A stretch of DNA of 64,000 nucleotides from JAMDEO01 sp963775295 (GTDB lineage: Bacteria; Actinomycetota; Thermoleophilia; RBG-16-64-13). The notes under the pieces were generated by a model. That model worked only from the letters and a program-made list of their open reading frames with translations, was not told the DNA's origin and ran no database searches. Both the position numbers and the translations under genes were made by a program. Position 1 is the first letter of the stretch; each line of letters begins with the position of its first letter. Positions 16,410 through 25,732 of this stretch are shown one piece after another. Where the stretch lies: contig CAVZIK010000006.1 of the NCBI GenBank assembly GCA_963775295.1, positions 992,001-1,056,000 of the forward strand, written 5' to 3'.

Positions 16410-17781
16410 TGGCGATAAACTCCGTGAGAGAGGTTTGAGTGACACTGCCTGCTGCGACGAAAAGTAGCCCGTCTTTGTCCCAAAGAGCAACCGAACCTAG
16501 AGCGGAGTTGAACTGGTAGAGCGTCGTTCCCCCGGCGGCGGTCCGGCTGAGAAGCGGGACTGATCTAAGCATCTGTTCCAGTGTTGCCGAGAGCTCGGTG
16601 GGGATCTTGGCTTCAACCAGTACCACGGTACCGAAGCCTTGACCGTATCGTTGGATCACTGCGGGACCGAGCGTCACCGGACCGGAGGTGAGCGCCGGCG
16701 GCAACGAGCTCGGGAGGGTCACGCCGGTGTTGGTCGAAGGGGCGGCGGCATTGGGCGCCGTGCTATCCATGCCAAGCCCGCCTAAGCCACTGGTTTGCAG
16801 CTTACTCAGCAGAGCCTTGAGATCGACCTGCTGAGCGGGGATCACATATGCACCACCGAAAGCCAGTGCCGGATCGGTGACTTGCGCTGCGAGCGGGCTG
16901 AAGCCCGCCTTGGCGGCCGCCTCCGCGAGGGTCAGGGATGCCGGTTCGGTCGCGGTCTTGGCATCCTTAGGCGAACCGAGCGTTGGAAGCGACAGGGTCT
17001 TGTGCTCGACCGTCGCGTTTGCCGGCGGCGTGAAGGCAAAGATGTCGTCTCCGACGCTTGAGTACGAGACGCTGGTGAAGCCGACCGTGAGGACCGCGTC
17101 GGTCGTGCCCTTGGCGAACACATCGACATGAAGCGGAACGTAGGTCTCGCTGTCTATCGCGACTTGGACGGAACCCAGCGCTGTGTTGTTCGCCTTGGGC
17201 ACCAGCGAGAGAACATAGCAGCTCCGCCCGGCGACCTTCACCGGCTGACTGACAGCCAGTGTTGCATCGGGAGCGAGCTTCTGGATGTACTGTTCGATGG
17301 CGGCGACAGGGTCGGCGACAGAAGTCTCTGCGGTTTGCGCGGTCGTGTCGGTGCTGTCGGTTTGTTTTGCCGGGAAGGCGTATTCGGTGGCGGTGTTCTT
17401 GGTGGAGGAGTAGACCCATATACCGCTAGCCCCACCGATTATCGTGGTGTCGCCGCTACTTCCCTGGATCTCAAACCTTGCCTTCTCCCCCTGAATCCAA
17501 ACCCTTCCCGAGCCACTCGAGAGCAAGGACGTGAGGTCACCGCTCTTTTGACTTCCGAAAGAGAGCATGGAGAGCCCGAGTACGTCATTCTTCCAACTCA
17601 AATCGCCGCTTACGGCGGTGACGTCCCCGGCGTGTTGCGCTACATCCGCCAGCAGTTGGGCCGGCGTGATTGTGGCCAGTGAAGGCTCTCCTTGGGCTCG
17701 GGCTTCGACGATACCTACGGCCGCGCCTGTTACCACCAGAATTGCCACGATGGCGATGATTATCAAAGATCGTCGGTGCAC
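16399..17781 (-). CDS. Exported LolA/RseB-like lipoprotein-carrier-fold protein
   Basis: A 460-residue protein with an N-terminal hydrophobic signal or anchor (MHRRSLIIIAIVAILVVTG). The ~200 residues that follow have the feel of the LolA/RseB/DUF2092 fold: VTAVSGDLSWKND, RFEIQGSSGDTTIIGG, GIWVYSSTKNTATEYAF and PLHVDVFAKGTTDAVLTVGF. The C-terminal half contains a Ser/Pro/Thr-rich stretch and a second beta-rich part. In actinobacteria such proteins often sit beside ABC exporters. GTG start with GAAGGAG six bases upstream. The end overlaps the ATPase start, so one operon. Function is probably envelope lipid or lipoprotein handling, or control of the exporter; this is inference. Confidence 0.6.
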   Translation of the reverse strand: MHRRSLIIIAIVAILVVTGAAVGIVEARAQGEPSLATITPAQLLADVAQHAGDVTAVSGDLSWKNDVLGLSMLSFGSQKSGDLTSLLSSGSGRVWIQGEKARFEIQGSSGDTTIIGGASGIWVYSSTKNTATEYAFPAKQTDSTDTTAQTAETSVADPVAAIEQYIQKLAPDATLAVSQPVKVAGRSCYVLSLVPKANNTALGSVQVAIDSETYVPLHVDVFAKGTTDAVLTVGFTSVSYSSVGDDIFAFTPPANATVEHKTLSLPTLGSPKDAKTATEPASLTLAEAAAKAGFSPLAAQVTDPALAFGGAYVIPAQQVDLKALLSKLQTSGLGGLGMDSTAPNAAAPSTNTGVTLPSSLPPALTSGPVTLGPAVIQRYGQGFGTVVLVEAKIPTELSATLEQMLRSVPLLSRTAAGGTTLYQFNSALGSVALWDKDGLLFVAAGSVTQTSLTEFIASVR

Positions 17782-17904
17782 GATAACTCCTTCGCTAGGA
17801 CGACTGCCTCAATTGTTCCCATGAGTACGGTGAGCTTACACCTGCGTCCACTGGCCGGCATCGGCTTGGGGGACGGTTCTCGACGTACTTCCCAAGATGT
17901 ATGG

Positions 17905-18588
17905 CTACGGACGCTCGTCGCCCTCTCCGGGTTGCACCAGGCCGGACTCGTAGGCCAGCATGACCAGTTGCCCCCTGTCTCGAGCGCCAAGCTTGGCGAG
18001 AATGCGGCTGACGTGGGTCTTGGCCGTCAGTGGGCTGAGAACGAGCCGGGCGGCGATCTCGTCGTTCGAAAGGCCTCGGGCCACGAGGCCCATCACTTCG
18101 CGTTCCCTTTCTGTGAGAACTGCCAAGTCGGCCGAAGAGATGCGTCTTGCTCTCGGGCGTCTGGCATAGTCCTCGATGAGCCTGCGGGTGATACTCGGCG
18201 AAAGAAGGGCGTCGCCAGCCGCCGCAACCCTCACGGCTCGGATGAGTTCTTCGGGTTCTGCGTCTTTGAGGAGGAATCCGCTCGCTCCCGCTTGCAAGGC
18301 CTCGAACACGTAGTCGTCCACGTCGAACGTGGTCAGAATCACAACCCGTACGCCCGCCAAATCCTCGTCCGACGAAATACGCCGAGTAGCCTCCAATCCG
18401 TCCACACCGTGCATCCGGATGTCCATGAGCACCACGTCGGCGGTGAGTTCCCGTGCGAGCCGCACCGCGGACTCGCCGTCCACGGCTTCGCCTACGACCT
18501 CGATGTCGGACACCGTGGAAAGCAGCATACGCAGTCCGGCCCTTATCAGCGGTTGGTCGTCAGCGAGCAAGACTCGGATAGGACTCAC
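17905..18588 (-). CDS. NarL/LuxR-family response regulator
   Basis: A 227-residue two-domain regulator. The receiver domain has LLADDQPLIRAGLR, phospho-acceptor Asp in DVVLMDIRMHGVDGLEA, TTF and K (GFLLKDAEPEELI). The C-terminal LuxR helix-turn-helix has LTEREREVMGLVARGLSNDEIAARL and TAKTHVSRILAKLGARDRGQLV. It is closest in style to actinobacterial DesR/LiaR-type regulators. GTG start overlaps the kinase stop by 4 bases, so the pair is co-translated. It may regulate the adjacent LolA-ABC operon 123 bp downstream, a common arrangement for such pairs. Confidence 0.9.
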   Translation of the reverse strand: MSPIRVLLADDQPLIRAGLRMLLSTVSDIEVVGEAVDGESAVRLARELTADVVLMDIRMHGVDGLEATRRISSDEDLAGVRVVILTTFDVDDYVFEALQAGASGFLLKDAEPEELIRAVRVAAAGDALLSPSITRRLIEDYARRPRARRISSADLAVLTEREREVMGLVARGLSNDEIAARLVLSPLTAKTHVSRILAKLGARDRGQLVMLAYESGLVQPGEGDERP

Positions 18589-19781
18589 GCGGCTCCTCCC
18601 AGGGGAAGTTCAGCTCGAACAACAAAGCCGCCGCTCGTTCCCGGTCCAGCCTCGAGCAGGCCCCCGACGGCTTCGGCTCTCTCTCGCATGCCGGTGATGC
18701 CGTAACCGGCTCGGCGCGAAGCGTCCTGCCGAGGTCCAGCGCCGTCGTCCACTACGGAGATAGTCAGAACGGATGGGTCGTATCTCATCACCACGTCCGC
18801 ATGTCGGGCGCCCGAATGCCGGAGCACGTTGGTCAGGGCCTCCTGCAGGATCCGATACGCGATGTTACCGACCTCCACAGGGACGTCGCCCACGCCGCCC
18901 TGCCGGCTGACGGAGACCTCGACGCCCCCGGCCCGGAGAATGTCGGCGAGCCCCGCCAGTTGTTCCACGGTAGGGACGATGGAAGCCCCAGGATTCGACG
19001 GCTGCCTGAGGACACCGAGGGTCGCGCGCAGTTCTGCGAGTGCCGAGACACTTGCCCCCCGGATCTGATGGAGAGCCTCGCGCGCTCCGTCCGGATCTGA
19101 GTCGATGACGGCTGCTGCAGCGCTGGCCTGCAGCGAGATCGAGGCCAAGGCGTGGGCTACGCCGTCGTGCACGTCCCGGGCGATGCGCAGCCGTTCCTCA
19201 TTCACTCTGCGCTGAGCCTCCTCCTCGCGCGTTCTCTCCGCCTCAGCCGCTCTCTGCCGGAATTCCTCTACATACGCTCGTCTGCTCGCCACGGCGAATC
19301 CCAGGGCGGTAGCGCCGAGAACCCACGCCACGTCGCGGACCATCTCCTCCGCCAAGGTGTCGCCGCCCGCAAAAACCAAGCGGATCAGAACTATCGCTGT
19401 GATAGCCGCTCCGACCGCGGTCAGCGAACCCCGCCGATGGCCACCGGCGCCTACGGTGTAGAGGGCGACTGCGATGGGCAGCATCACCGGCGGCGTCGGG
19501 GTGGAGAGCGCGAAGGCCAATATCGTCAGCAGCAACGTGCCGGCAAGCGCCAGAAAAGGATTCCTGCGGCGCAGGGCCAGCGGAAGCGCCACTATCGCCG
19601 CTAGTACGGCGGCGCCCATCCCGGACGAAATGGGGCGGCCGTCGCGTATCGCCCCGCCTATCGAGACCGCGGCCAGCAGAACGGCGATCGCGAGGGCGGT
19701 CGACGCGTCTATCACCAAGACATGGTTCTTCGCGATTCCGCGGAGCTTCGAGTACATCGTAAAAGTAATGGTAGCTCTCAT
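18585..19781 (-). CDS. DesK/LiaS-like sensor histidine kinase (HisKA_3)
   Basis: A 398-residue kinase with about six hydrophobic segments in the first ~160 residues and no large extracytoplasmic domain, so it probably senses the membrane itself. The HisKA_3 phosphorylation site is RIARDVHDGVAHALASISLQ. The HATPase domain includes ILQEALTNVLRHSGA (N-box) and VDDGAGP followed by GYGITGMRERAEAVGG (G-boxes). Start uncertain: ATG 19781 is used, but ATG 19757 is eight codons later and neither has a clear ribosome binding site. Partner of the downstream NarL-type regulator. Confidence 0.87.
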   Translation of the reverse strand: MRATITFTMYSKLRGIAKNHVLVIDASTALAIAVLLAAVSIGGAIRDGRPISSGMGAAVLAAIVALPLALRRRNPFLALAGTLLLTILAFALSTPTPPVMLPIAVALYTVGAGGHRRGSLTAVGAAITAIVLIRLVFAGGDTLAEEMVRDVAWVLGATALGFAVASRRAYVEEFRQRAAEAERTREEEAQRRVNEERLRIARDVHDGVAHALASISLQASAAAAVIDSDPDGAREALHQIRGASVSALAELRATLGVLRQPSNPGASIVPTVEQLAGLADILRAGGVEVSVSRQGGVGDVPVEVGNIAYRILQEALTNVLRHSGARHADVVMRYDPSVLTISVVDDGAGPRQDASRRAGYGITGMRERAEAVGGLLEAGPGTSGGFVVRAELPLGGAA

Positions 19782-19879
19782 TGAGCACAGGCGTCGATAA
19801 TGCTCCAGGAGTCACTTCGCCTCATCCCAGAGGATGATGACTTCTCTGCGCCGGTATTTTGGCGCCCGTTGGGCCGTTG

Positions 19880-20320
19880 TCAGTCTTTGCCTACTCCGAA
19901 AAAGCGCCGCGTCGGGCGGACGAGAGCGAGCAGGACGATGACGACCCCCAGTAGACCCATGGCGATCTGCAGACCTATGCCCGCGCCTGGTAGATACCCA
20001 AGGAGCACGACCTCGGTGATTATCCAGATGATCAGTCCACACCCGGCGGCCAGTTCCAGCCACCAGCCCCAACGGCGGCCCATGACAAGTCCCACTAGCG
20101 GAATGATCGGGAAGAGTCCAACCACGATGAGCAGGATCAGCCCGGGAACGAGGTAATCGTTGAAAGGAGTACCCTCGAGCATGCTGAGTGGCATGCCGAT
20201 GTTGTTGGTCGGATCCTGGACCAGTCCCGCGCCGCCGGCAGCCGCTCCAATTATCTGTACAGCGGAGAGCGTCAAGAGTGCCCAGAGTGTCTTTGGACGA
20301 CGTATCTTCGTGGCCGGCAT
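19880..20320 (-). CDS. Four-helix integral membrane protein of unknown function
   Basis: A 146-residue protein with four hydrophobic segments (about residues 10-30, 55-80, 87-107 and 112-135) and a basic C-terminus. No catalytic motif is visible and no family is recognised. ATG preceded by GGGAGGGAGC. It is divergent from the TetR gene, so it may be a target of that repressor through the palindrome at 20411-20430. Confidence 0.6.
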   Translation of the reverse strand: MPATKIRRPKTLWALLTLSAVQIIGAAAGGAGLVQDPTNNIGMPLSMLEGTPFNDYLVPGLILLIVVGLFPIIPLVGLVMGRRWGWWLELAAGCGLIIWIITEVVLLGYLPGAGIGLQIAMGLLGVVIVLLALVRPTRRFFGVGKD

Positions 20321-20410
20321 GCTCCCTCCCGTTTCTCTCAGTCATCGGTCCAACGGCTCCCCACTATACTGCCGGGGACCCGACTCTTGAATAATCTGGG
20401 CACTGTACCT

Positions 20411-20430
20411 ACACTGATAATGAACAGTGT
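20411..20430. promoter_or_regulatory. TetR-operator-like palindrome
   Basis: ACACTG (20411-20416) and CAGTGT (20425-20430) are perfect inverted arms around an 8-bp AT-rich centre. An overlapping CACTGT at 20401-20406 repeats the half-site. It lies between the divergent membrane-protein and TetR genes, the usual place for an autoregulatory TetR operator. Confidence 0.45.
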
Positions 20431-20487
20431 TCGAACAATCATGCAGCGTTCCAGAGGACAACTAGCGTTCAGTACGATGGGGGGGTT

Positions 20488-21102
20488 ATGGAAGAAGCAG
20501 CCGGACTTTCGCGCCGGGATCGGAGACGGGCGACCACCCGGGCCGAGATACTAAGCGCGGCTCGCGAGCTTCTGCTCGAGGTGGGGCCCGAAGCCATAAG
20601 TCTGCGCCAGGTTGCGCGAAGGGCTGATTTCAGCCCTGGGGCTCTCTACACCTATTTCTCAAGTCGGGACGAGATTATCGCTTCACTCTTCAAGGAGTCA
20701 TTCGAACGCCTTGACTCCTATCTGCGCCGGGTTCCTCTCACGTTGTCTCCAGAGAAGCGGGTGGTCGAGCTTGGGCTTGCATACATGGATTTTGCCCACG
20801 ACAACCCGATGGACTTGCGTTGCATCCTCCTCGCCACATCCACAGAGTTGCCTCCCTCCAGCGGCAGGGCGGTGGGTCTCGAGGCCGCAAGTCTCATCGG
20901 TCAGACGTTTCGCGAGGGGATGGAACAAGGTTTGTTCTCGGCCGCATCCGGGCTTTCGGCGCCTGAGATGGCCTATGGCTGTTGGGCTCTCGTACACGGC
21001 CTGGTGTCCATCGGGGGCATCGATACCTCTCTCGTAGTGGAGGAGGTCGCTGCGGTACCGCGCCGGATCATCGAGGCCTTCGTCTCCTTGCTCATGTCCT
21101 GA
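20488..21102 (+). CDS. TetR-family transcriptional repressor
   Basis: A 204-residue regulator. The N-terminal helix-turn-helix has RAEILSAARELLLEVGPEAISLRQVARRADFSPGALYTYF, a clear TetR signature with the recognition helix SPGALYTYFSSRDEII. The C-terminal ligand domain is all-helical, with no assigned ligand. ATG preceded by a GGGGGGG tract 3 bases upstream. The MmpL exporter starts 60 bp after its stop, so the repressor probably controls that exporter and its own promoter. Confidence 0.9.
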   Translation: MEEAAGLSRRDRRRATTRAEILSAARELLLEVGPEAISLRQVARRADFSPGALYTYFSSRDEIIASLFKESFERLDSYLRRVPLTLSPEKRVVELGLAYMDFAHDNPMDLRCILLATSTELPPSSGRAVGLEAASLIGQTFREGMEQGLFSAASGLSAPEMAYGCWALVHGLVSIGGIDTSLVVEEVAAVPRRIIEAFVSLLMS

Positions 21103-21161
21103 CCTGCGAACAGGCGGTCCGCCTCGGGGCGGCCCGATAGATCAGTCGTCAAGGAAGCGCC

Positions 21162-23483
21162 GTGTTCGAAGCACTCGGTACGCTCGTCCATCGGTTCCGA
21201 TGGGCCGTGATTGCCATTTGGATAGTCTTCTTTGGAGTGAGCGTCGTGGCCACGCCCATGCTGGGCGACGTGTTGCAGGGAAGTTTTGCGAATCCATCAG
21301 CACCCTCGCAACAGGCAGCGGCTTTGATCCAGGAGAAGTTCCAGCAGGGACCCACTTCTGTGCTCGTTATCTTCAAGGACGGCTCGCTCGACGCCACAGG
21401 CCAAGAGTTCCAGACCGCCGAGACGCAGGCTCTCGCTCGACTGACCGCGGCCCGGATCCCGCACCTGGAGACGGTGCAGACGTACGAAAGTACCGGCAGC
21501 GACCTGTTGCTGTCCAAGGACAAGCACAGTTCGGTGGCCGTGCTCAACTTCGATGCCTCGCTGGAGACGATCCAGAAGCAGATCGAACCTATCCGCGGAG
21601 CCCTCCAGGGAAGCGCCCTCCAGGTTTACGTCACGGGCGAGCCGGCTGTCAATGCCGACCTCACCACCTACTCGTTTCGAGATCTGCAGAAGGTGGAGTT
21701 GTACGGGCTGCCGGTGGCGCTGGTCGCTCTGCTCTTCGTGTTCGGCAGCCTCGTTTCGGCGGCTCTGCCCGTGGTCACGGGAGGCCTGGCGGTGACGGTG
21801 ACTCTGGGAGGCATGTATTTGCTCGGCCGGATGACGAACATGTCGGTGTTTTCCATGAACACCGCGACGCTACTGGGACTGGCTGTCGCCATCGACTATG
21901 CCCTCTTCTTCGTGTCTCGGTTTCGCGAAGAACTGCACAAAGGCTCCTCGGTGGACGCAGCGGTCGTCACCACCACGGCGCGGGCGGGTCGCTCGGTGTT
22001 CTACAGCGGCATCGCCGTGATCGTAGGGGTGGCCGGCCTGACTTTCTTCCCTTCGCCCGGACTGCGGTCCATCGGGATCGGCGGCGCGTTGGTGGTGCTC
22101 TTCTCGGTGGCCGCGTCCTGCACGTTCATTCCGGCGATGCTGTCCGTATTGGGAAGGAGGGTCAACTCGCTTGCTGTCCTACCCATCCGCGACGTCCATG
22201 CTAGTCGTTTCTGGAACGGTTGGTCCCGAATGGTGCTCAAACGGCCCTGGGCGTCGATCATCGCCGCGGTGATTCTGATAGCCCTACTGATATCGCCCGC
22301 CTTTACCATCAAGACTCAGATGACGACGGCCAGCACGTTGCCGAAAGCGGCCGAGTCGCGGTTGGGTATAGAGATCCTCGATCAGGAGTTCGATCGAGAG
22401 GCCCTCTCGCCGATCTCAGTACTTCTGACCTGGAGTGGTGACCAGACCATCGACTTGGCCCGGGCGGCGGCGATGTTCGCCTATGGACAGGAGCTCTCCG
22501 GGCTCTCGGGAGTGGCCTCTGTCACCAGTCCCTTTACGATCACCGGCCTCAGCGACCCGACGGCGCTCGCCTCCTTCTGGCCGCAGTTCCAGCAGCTTCT
22601 CAACGATCCGGGCGGTTTCTCGGTGCCCGACGGCGGGATCACCCTCGGTCCAGGTATAACGATTAGCGCCGCGCAACTGGGGCAGTTCAAGCAGTTGGTG
22701 GAGTCCTCGGTCGCACCCGGGGCTGTGCTCTTCCGCGTGGTCTCGAAGGATTCTCCAGGTTCGAGCGCTTCCCAAGAGTTGGTGGGACGTATCGCGGCCG
22801 CGACCGTCCCCCTTGGATACGTCCCGCACGTGGCTGGCGAATCCGCCTACAATTACGACTTCTTCAAGGAGTTGAGCCATTGGTTCCCGTGGGTGGTTCT
22901 CTGGGTATTCCTGACGAGCTTCTTTATCTTCGTCGCTCTCTTGCGCAGTTTGGCCCTGCCCGCAGTCGTGGTTGTGGTGAACGCACTCACGATTGGAATG
23001 AGCTACGGTTGGCTGGTGCTTCTGTTCCAGGGGCACGCGTTCGAAGGGATCCTTGGCTTCACATCGAGCGGGGCGATCGAAGTGATCATACCCATCGTCC
23101 TTCTATGCAACCTCTTCGGCATCACAATGGACTACGCAGTGTTCATGCTCACACGAACGCACGAGCATTGGGAAAGGACCGGTGACAATCGCAAGAGTGT
23201 GGCCACCGGTCTCATCCAGACCGGTCGCATCATCGCCAGCGCTGCGCTTCTGGTCGTAATCGTAACCGGGGCGTTTGCATTTACCAACATCAAGGCAACC
23301 AAGATGCTCGGCTTAGGGATTGCTCTGGCGATAATCGTGGACACGCTCTTCATCCGCATGACGCTGTTGCCTTCGGTCATGAGCTACCTCGGCCGGGTCA
23401 ACTGGTGGTGGCCGCACAGAAGACGAGACGAGTCGCGCGATGGGAGTGGCCCAGACCCGAAGTTTTCTGCGAAAATGAAGTAG
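21162..23483 (+). CDS. MmpL-family RND transporter
   Basis: A 773-residue RND-superfamily exporter with two repeats. Each repeat has one helix, a large extracytoplasmic domain and five further helices. Typical MmpL features are the first helix after LVHRFRWAVIAIWIVFFGVS, GLAVAIDYALFFVSRFREEL (helix 4 region carrying the D-Y proton-relay pair) and the matching NLFGITMDYAVFMLTRTHEHW in the second half. The GTG start is preceded by AAGGAAG. MmpL proteins export lipids or amphiphiles using the proton gradient. Regulation by the upstream TetR is likely. No MmpS partner gene is present. Confidence 0.87.
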   Translation: MFEALGTLVHRFRWAVIAIWIVFFGVSVVATPMLGDVLQGSFANPSAPSQQAAALIQEKFQQGPTSVLVIFKDGSLDATGQEFQTAETQALARLTAARIPHLETVQTYESTGSDLLLSKDKHSSVAVLNFDASLETIQKQIEPIRGALQGSALQVYVTGEPAVNADLTTYSFRDLQKVELYGLPVALVALLFVFGSLVSAALPVVTGGLAVTVTLGGMYLLGRMTNMSVFSMNTATLLGLAVAIDYALFFVSRFREELHKGSSVDAAVVTTTARAGRSVFYSGIAVIVGVAGLTFFPSPGLRSIGIGGALVVLFSVAASCTFIPAMLSVLGRRVNSLAVLPIRDVHASRFWNGWSRMVLKRPWASIIAAVILIALLISPAFTIKTQMTTASTLPKAAESRLGIEILDQEFDREALSPISVLLTWSGDQTIDLARAAAMFAYGQELSGLSGVASVTSPFTITGLSDPTALASFWPQFQQLLNDPGGFSVPDGGITLGPGITISAAQLGQFKQLVESSVAPGAVLFRVVSKDSPGSSASQELVGRIAAATVPLGYVPHVAGESAYNYDFFKELSHWFPWVVLWVFLTSFFIFVALLRSLALPAVVVVVNALTIGMSYGWLVLLFQGHAFEGILGFTSSGAIEVIIPIVLLCNLFGITMDYAVFMLTRTHEHWERTGDNRKSVATGLIQTGRIIASAALLVVIVTGAFAFTNIKATKMLGLGIALAIIVDTLFIRMTLLPSVMSYLGRVNWWWPHRRRDESRDGSGPDPKFSAKMK

Positions 23484-23524
23484 CACTTGTTCGCTCCGGA
23501 AACACCCTATCCAAAGAGGCGGCA

Positions 23525-24796
23525 ATGATCAAAGAAGCGCGTGCGCTCTCAGGCTTCGGCTCGAGTCTCCACAGAAGGCCGGCGCTCTGGGCGAAGGTGG
23601 CCATGGTGGCCCTTCTTCTCGCGATCATCGCCTTAACGACGTTCGCTGTTTCGGGATGCTCCTCCGTCGGGGCTATCAGTCTCTTCCCCGTCCAGTCGGC
23701 TGACAAGTTTGGCTACATCGATCAGACAGGCAGGGTCATCATCACGCCGCAATACGACCGGGTCGGTCTTTTTGTGGACGGGCTGGCTCCTGTCTGGGTC
23801 GGCGACGATGTGGGCTACATCGATACGCGTGGAACCATCAAGATCAAGCCGCAGTTCGATTCTGCCGGAAGCTTCTCCGACGGCATCGCTCCGGTCTTGG
23901 TAAACATGCGGGTAGGGTTCATCAACGAGTCCGGGAACTATGTGGTTCAGCCGACGTACTCTGACGCCGCACCGTTCGACGAGGGCCTGGCGCCGGTGAA
24001 GCAGGGCACAAAATGGGGATTCATCAACGAGAGCGGAAAAGTCGCCATACCCTTTTCGTTTGACGATGTCGGTTCGTTCACGGACGGGCTCGCCAGAGCC
24101 AAGAGCGGGGAGAAGTGGGGCTACATCGACGCCTCGGGCACCTTCGTGATTCAGCCGCAGTACGTTGCCACAGACACGGTGAGCCAGCCAGTTCTGCATT
24201 TCGAGTCCGATCGGGCGGCGGTTTACGTGGATGGAAGCTGGAGATATATCGACAAGAGCGGCAAGCAGGCGTTTCAGCAGACGTTCTTCCAGGCGGGAGA
24301 GTTCAGTGAGGGCCTCGCCCCCGTGGTCGTCAACGTTTCCACCAAGGCCGGCGAAATAGACTACAGGCTGGGGTTCATCGACACCTCGGGAAAGATGACC
24401 ATAAAGCCTCAATTCGATTCGGGCTTGACCATCACAAATCCACTTGCCACCGGGTTCCACAACGGGCTTGCGGTTGTCAGGCAGACGGAAAGCCCGGGCC
24501 TCTGGGGTTACATCAACGAGGACGGCAAGTACGTCATTCAGCCAAAATACGATTACGCCTCCAGCTTCTACTGGGGTCCGGTGGCTTCGGTCGAGCTTGA
24601 CGGCTATGTGGTGTATATCGACGAGAGCGGCAGAGTGCTCTTCAAAGGAACGGCTACAGCTGGCGCCATCACCCCCCCGGCCACTACCCCTACCACCGTG
24701 GCGCCGGTCGGACCGGAAGGCCCGAGCGACGCCGACGTCTCCGCCGATACGAGCATTTCGACCACCACGTCCACCATCACTGCCCCAGGCTCCTGA
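23525..24796 (+). CDS. WG-repeat lipoprotein
   Basis: A 423-residue protein with an N-terminal signal peptide ending in a lipobox-like AVSGC (Cys near residue 45), so probably a lipoprotein. It then has eight to nine WG (KWG) repeats: units such as DKFGYIDQTGRVIITPQYD, KWGFINESGKVAIPFSFDD and LWGYINEDGKYVIQPKYDY, each ~35-50 residues, giving a beta-rich repeat surface. The C-terminus is Pro/Thr/Ser-rich. The frame runs upstream, but ATG 23525 with AGAGGCGG gives the proper signal sequence. Function unknown; WG-repeat proteins are often surface or exported binding proteins. Confidence 0.8.
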   Translation: MIKEARALSGFGSSLHRRPALWAKVAMVALLLAIIALTTFAVSGCSSVGAISLFPVQSADKFGYIDQTGRVIITPQYDRVGLFVDGLAPVWVGDDVGYIDTRGTIKIKPQFDSAGSFSDGIAPVLVNMRVGFINESGNYVVQPTYSDAAPFDEGLAPVKQGTKWGFINESGKVAIPFSFDDVGSFTDGLARAKSGEKWGYIDASGTFVIQPQYVATDTVSQPVLHFESDRAAVYVDGSWRYIDKSGKQAFQQTFFQAGEFSEGLAPVVVNVSTKAGEIDYRLGFIDTSGKMTIKPQFDSGLTITNPLATGFHNGLAVVRQTESPGLWGYINEDGKYVIQPKYDYASSFYWGPVASVELDGYVVYIDESGRVLFKGTATAGAITPPATTPTTVAPVGPEGPSDADVSADTSISTTTSTITAPGS

Positions 24797-25010
24797 CCTA
24801 GAAGGCTGCGGAAGAACGAAAACACGGCTGGCAAGACACGGTGGCCGGTACGATAGAGAGTCCTCGGTCGCGCAAATAGCGCTGCCTTCTGCCCTCCCTG
24901 CGTTCTTCCCTCGTCCACGGCGAGCGAGCCACGGGGGAATAGCTTCGACAGGCCTCGGGTACACCCGATGTGTAGCCGTGAGCTTGACTCTAGCGAGGAG
25001 GTCCTTTCAT

Positions 25011-25673
25011 ATGAAGGCCAGACGACGTATGTGGATCCCGTTGTTCATCGCGGCCCTCGTGTTCTCTGTGGGAATGTTGCTCACGGGCTGTGGCGGGGGA
25101 ACGACCACGACTACGGCGGCCGCAACCTCGACGACGGTCGCCGCTACGACCACGTCGGTCGTCACGGGCACGACTACAGGGCCGGCCACCGGTGCTCCGG
25201 CCAGGATCATCATTGACCTCTCGGGAGCGCAAGTAGTGCCGCCGGTCCAGACGACGGCGACAGGCACGTTTACTCTCATGCTCGAGGCGAGCCCCAGCGG
25301 CTTCAATATCTCGTACCAGCTCGATGTAACGAATATCGTTGACGTCTCAGCGGCCCACATCCACCTCGGTGCCGCCGGAACCAATGGGCCCGTCATTGTA
25401 CCGCTGTTCACGGGTCCGACGAAGACTGGAAGCTTCACGGGCACGCTCGCGTCCGGAAGCATCACGGAAGCGGATTTGACCGGGCCCATGCAGGGCAAGA
25501 CTTTCCAGGATCTGGCGAGTTCGGTGCTGGCCGGCCAGACTTACGTCAACGTACACACCAACGCATATCCGAACGGTGAGATTCGTGGGCAGATCGTGCT
25601 CACGGGAGCGGAATCGTCCACTGCGACAACCGCCGCCGGTGGTGTCGCGACCACCGGCACGACCGGCTATTGA
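25011..25673 (+). CDS. CHRD-domain lipoprotein
   Basis: A 220-residue exported protein. The signal peptide ends in a LLTGC lipobox (Cys ~27), followed by a Thr-rich linker with runs of T and Ala. A CHRD domain follows (named from chordin): FTLMLEASPSGFNISYQLDV, AAHIHLGAAGTNGPVIVPLF and TYVNVHTNAYPNGEIRGQI are hallmarks, the last containing the conserved VHT...GEIRGQ motif. AGGAGG lies ten bases before the ATG. The role of bacterial CHRD domains is poorly known; binding or structural functions at the cell surface are plausible. A paralogue lies at 39081-39701. Confidence 0.8.
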   Translation: MKARRRMWIPLFIAALVFSVGMLLTGCGGGTTTTTAAATSTTVAATTTSVVTGTTTGPATGAPARIIIDLSGAQVVPPVQTTATGTFTLMLEASPSGFNISYQLDVTNIVDVSAAHIHLGAAGTNGPVIVPLFTGPTKTGSFTGTLASGSITEADLTGPMQGKTFQDLASSVLAGQTYVNVHTNAYPNGEIRGQIVLTGAESSTATTAAGGVATTGTTGY

Positions 25674-25732
25674 CCGGTAGAAATCGACGCTTGGCCGGCT
25701 GGGAACCCGCGCGCGTTGACGCGGCAAACGAG

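Noticed and set aside
23633..24964. 443-codon open frame on the minus strand opposite the WG-repeat gene
   Set aside because: The plus strand encodes clear WG repeats and a lipobox; the minus frame has no domain and reflects high GC at third positions.
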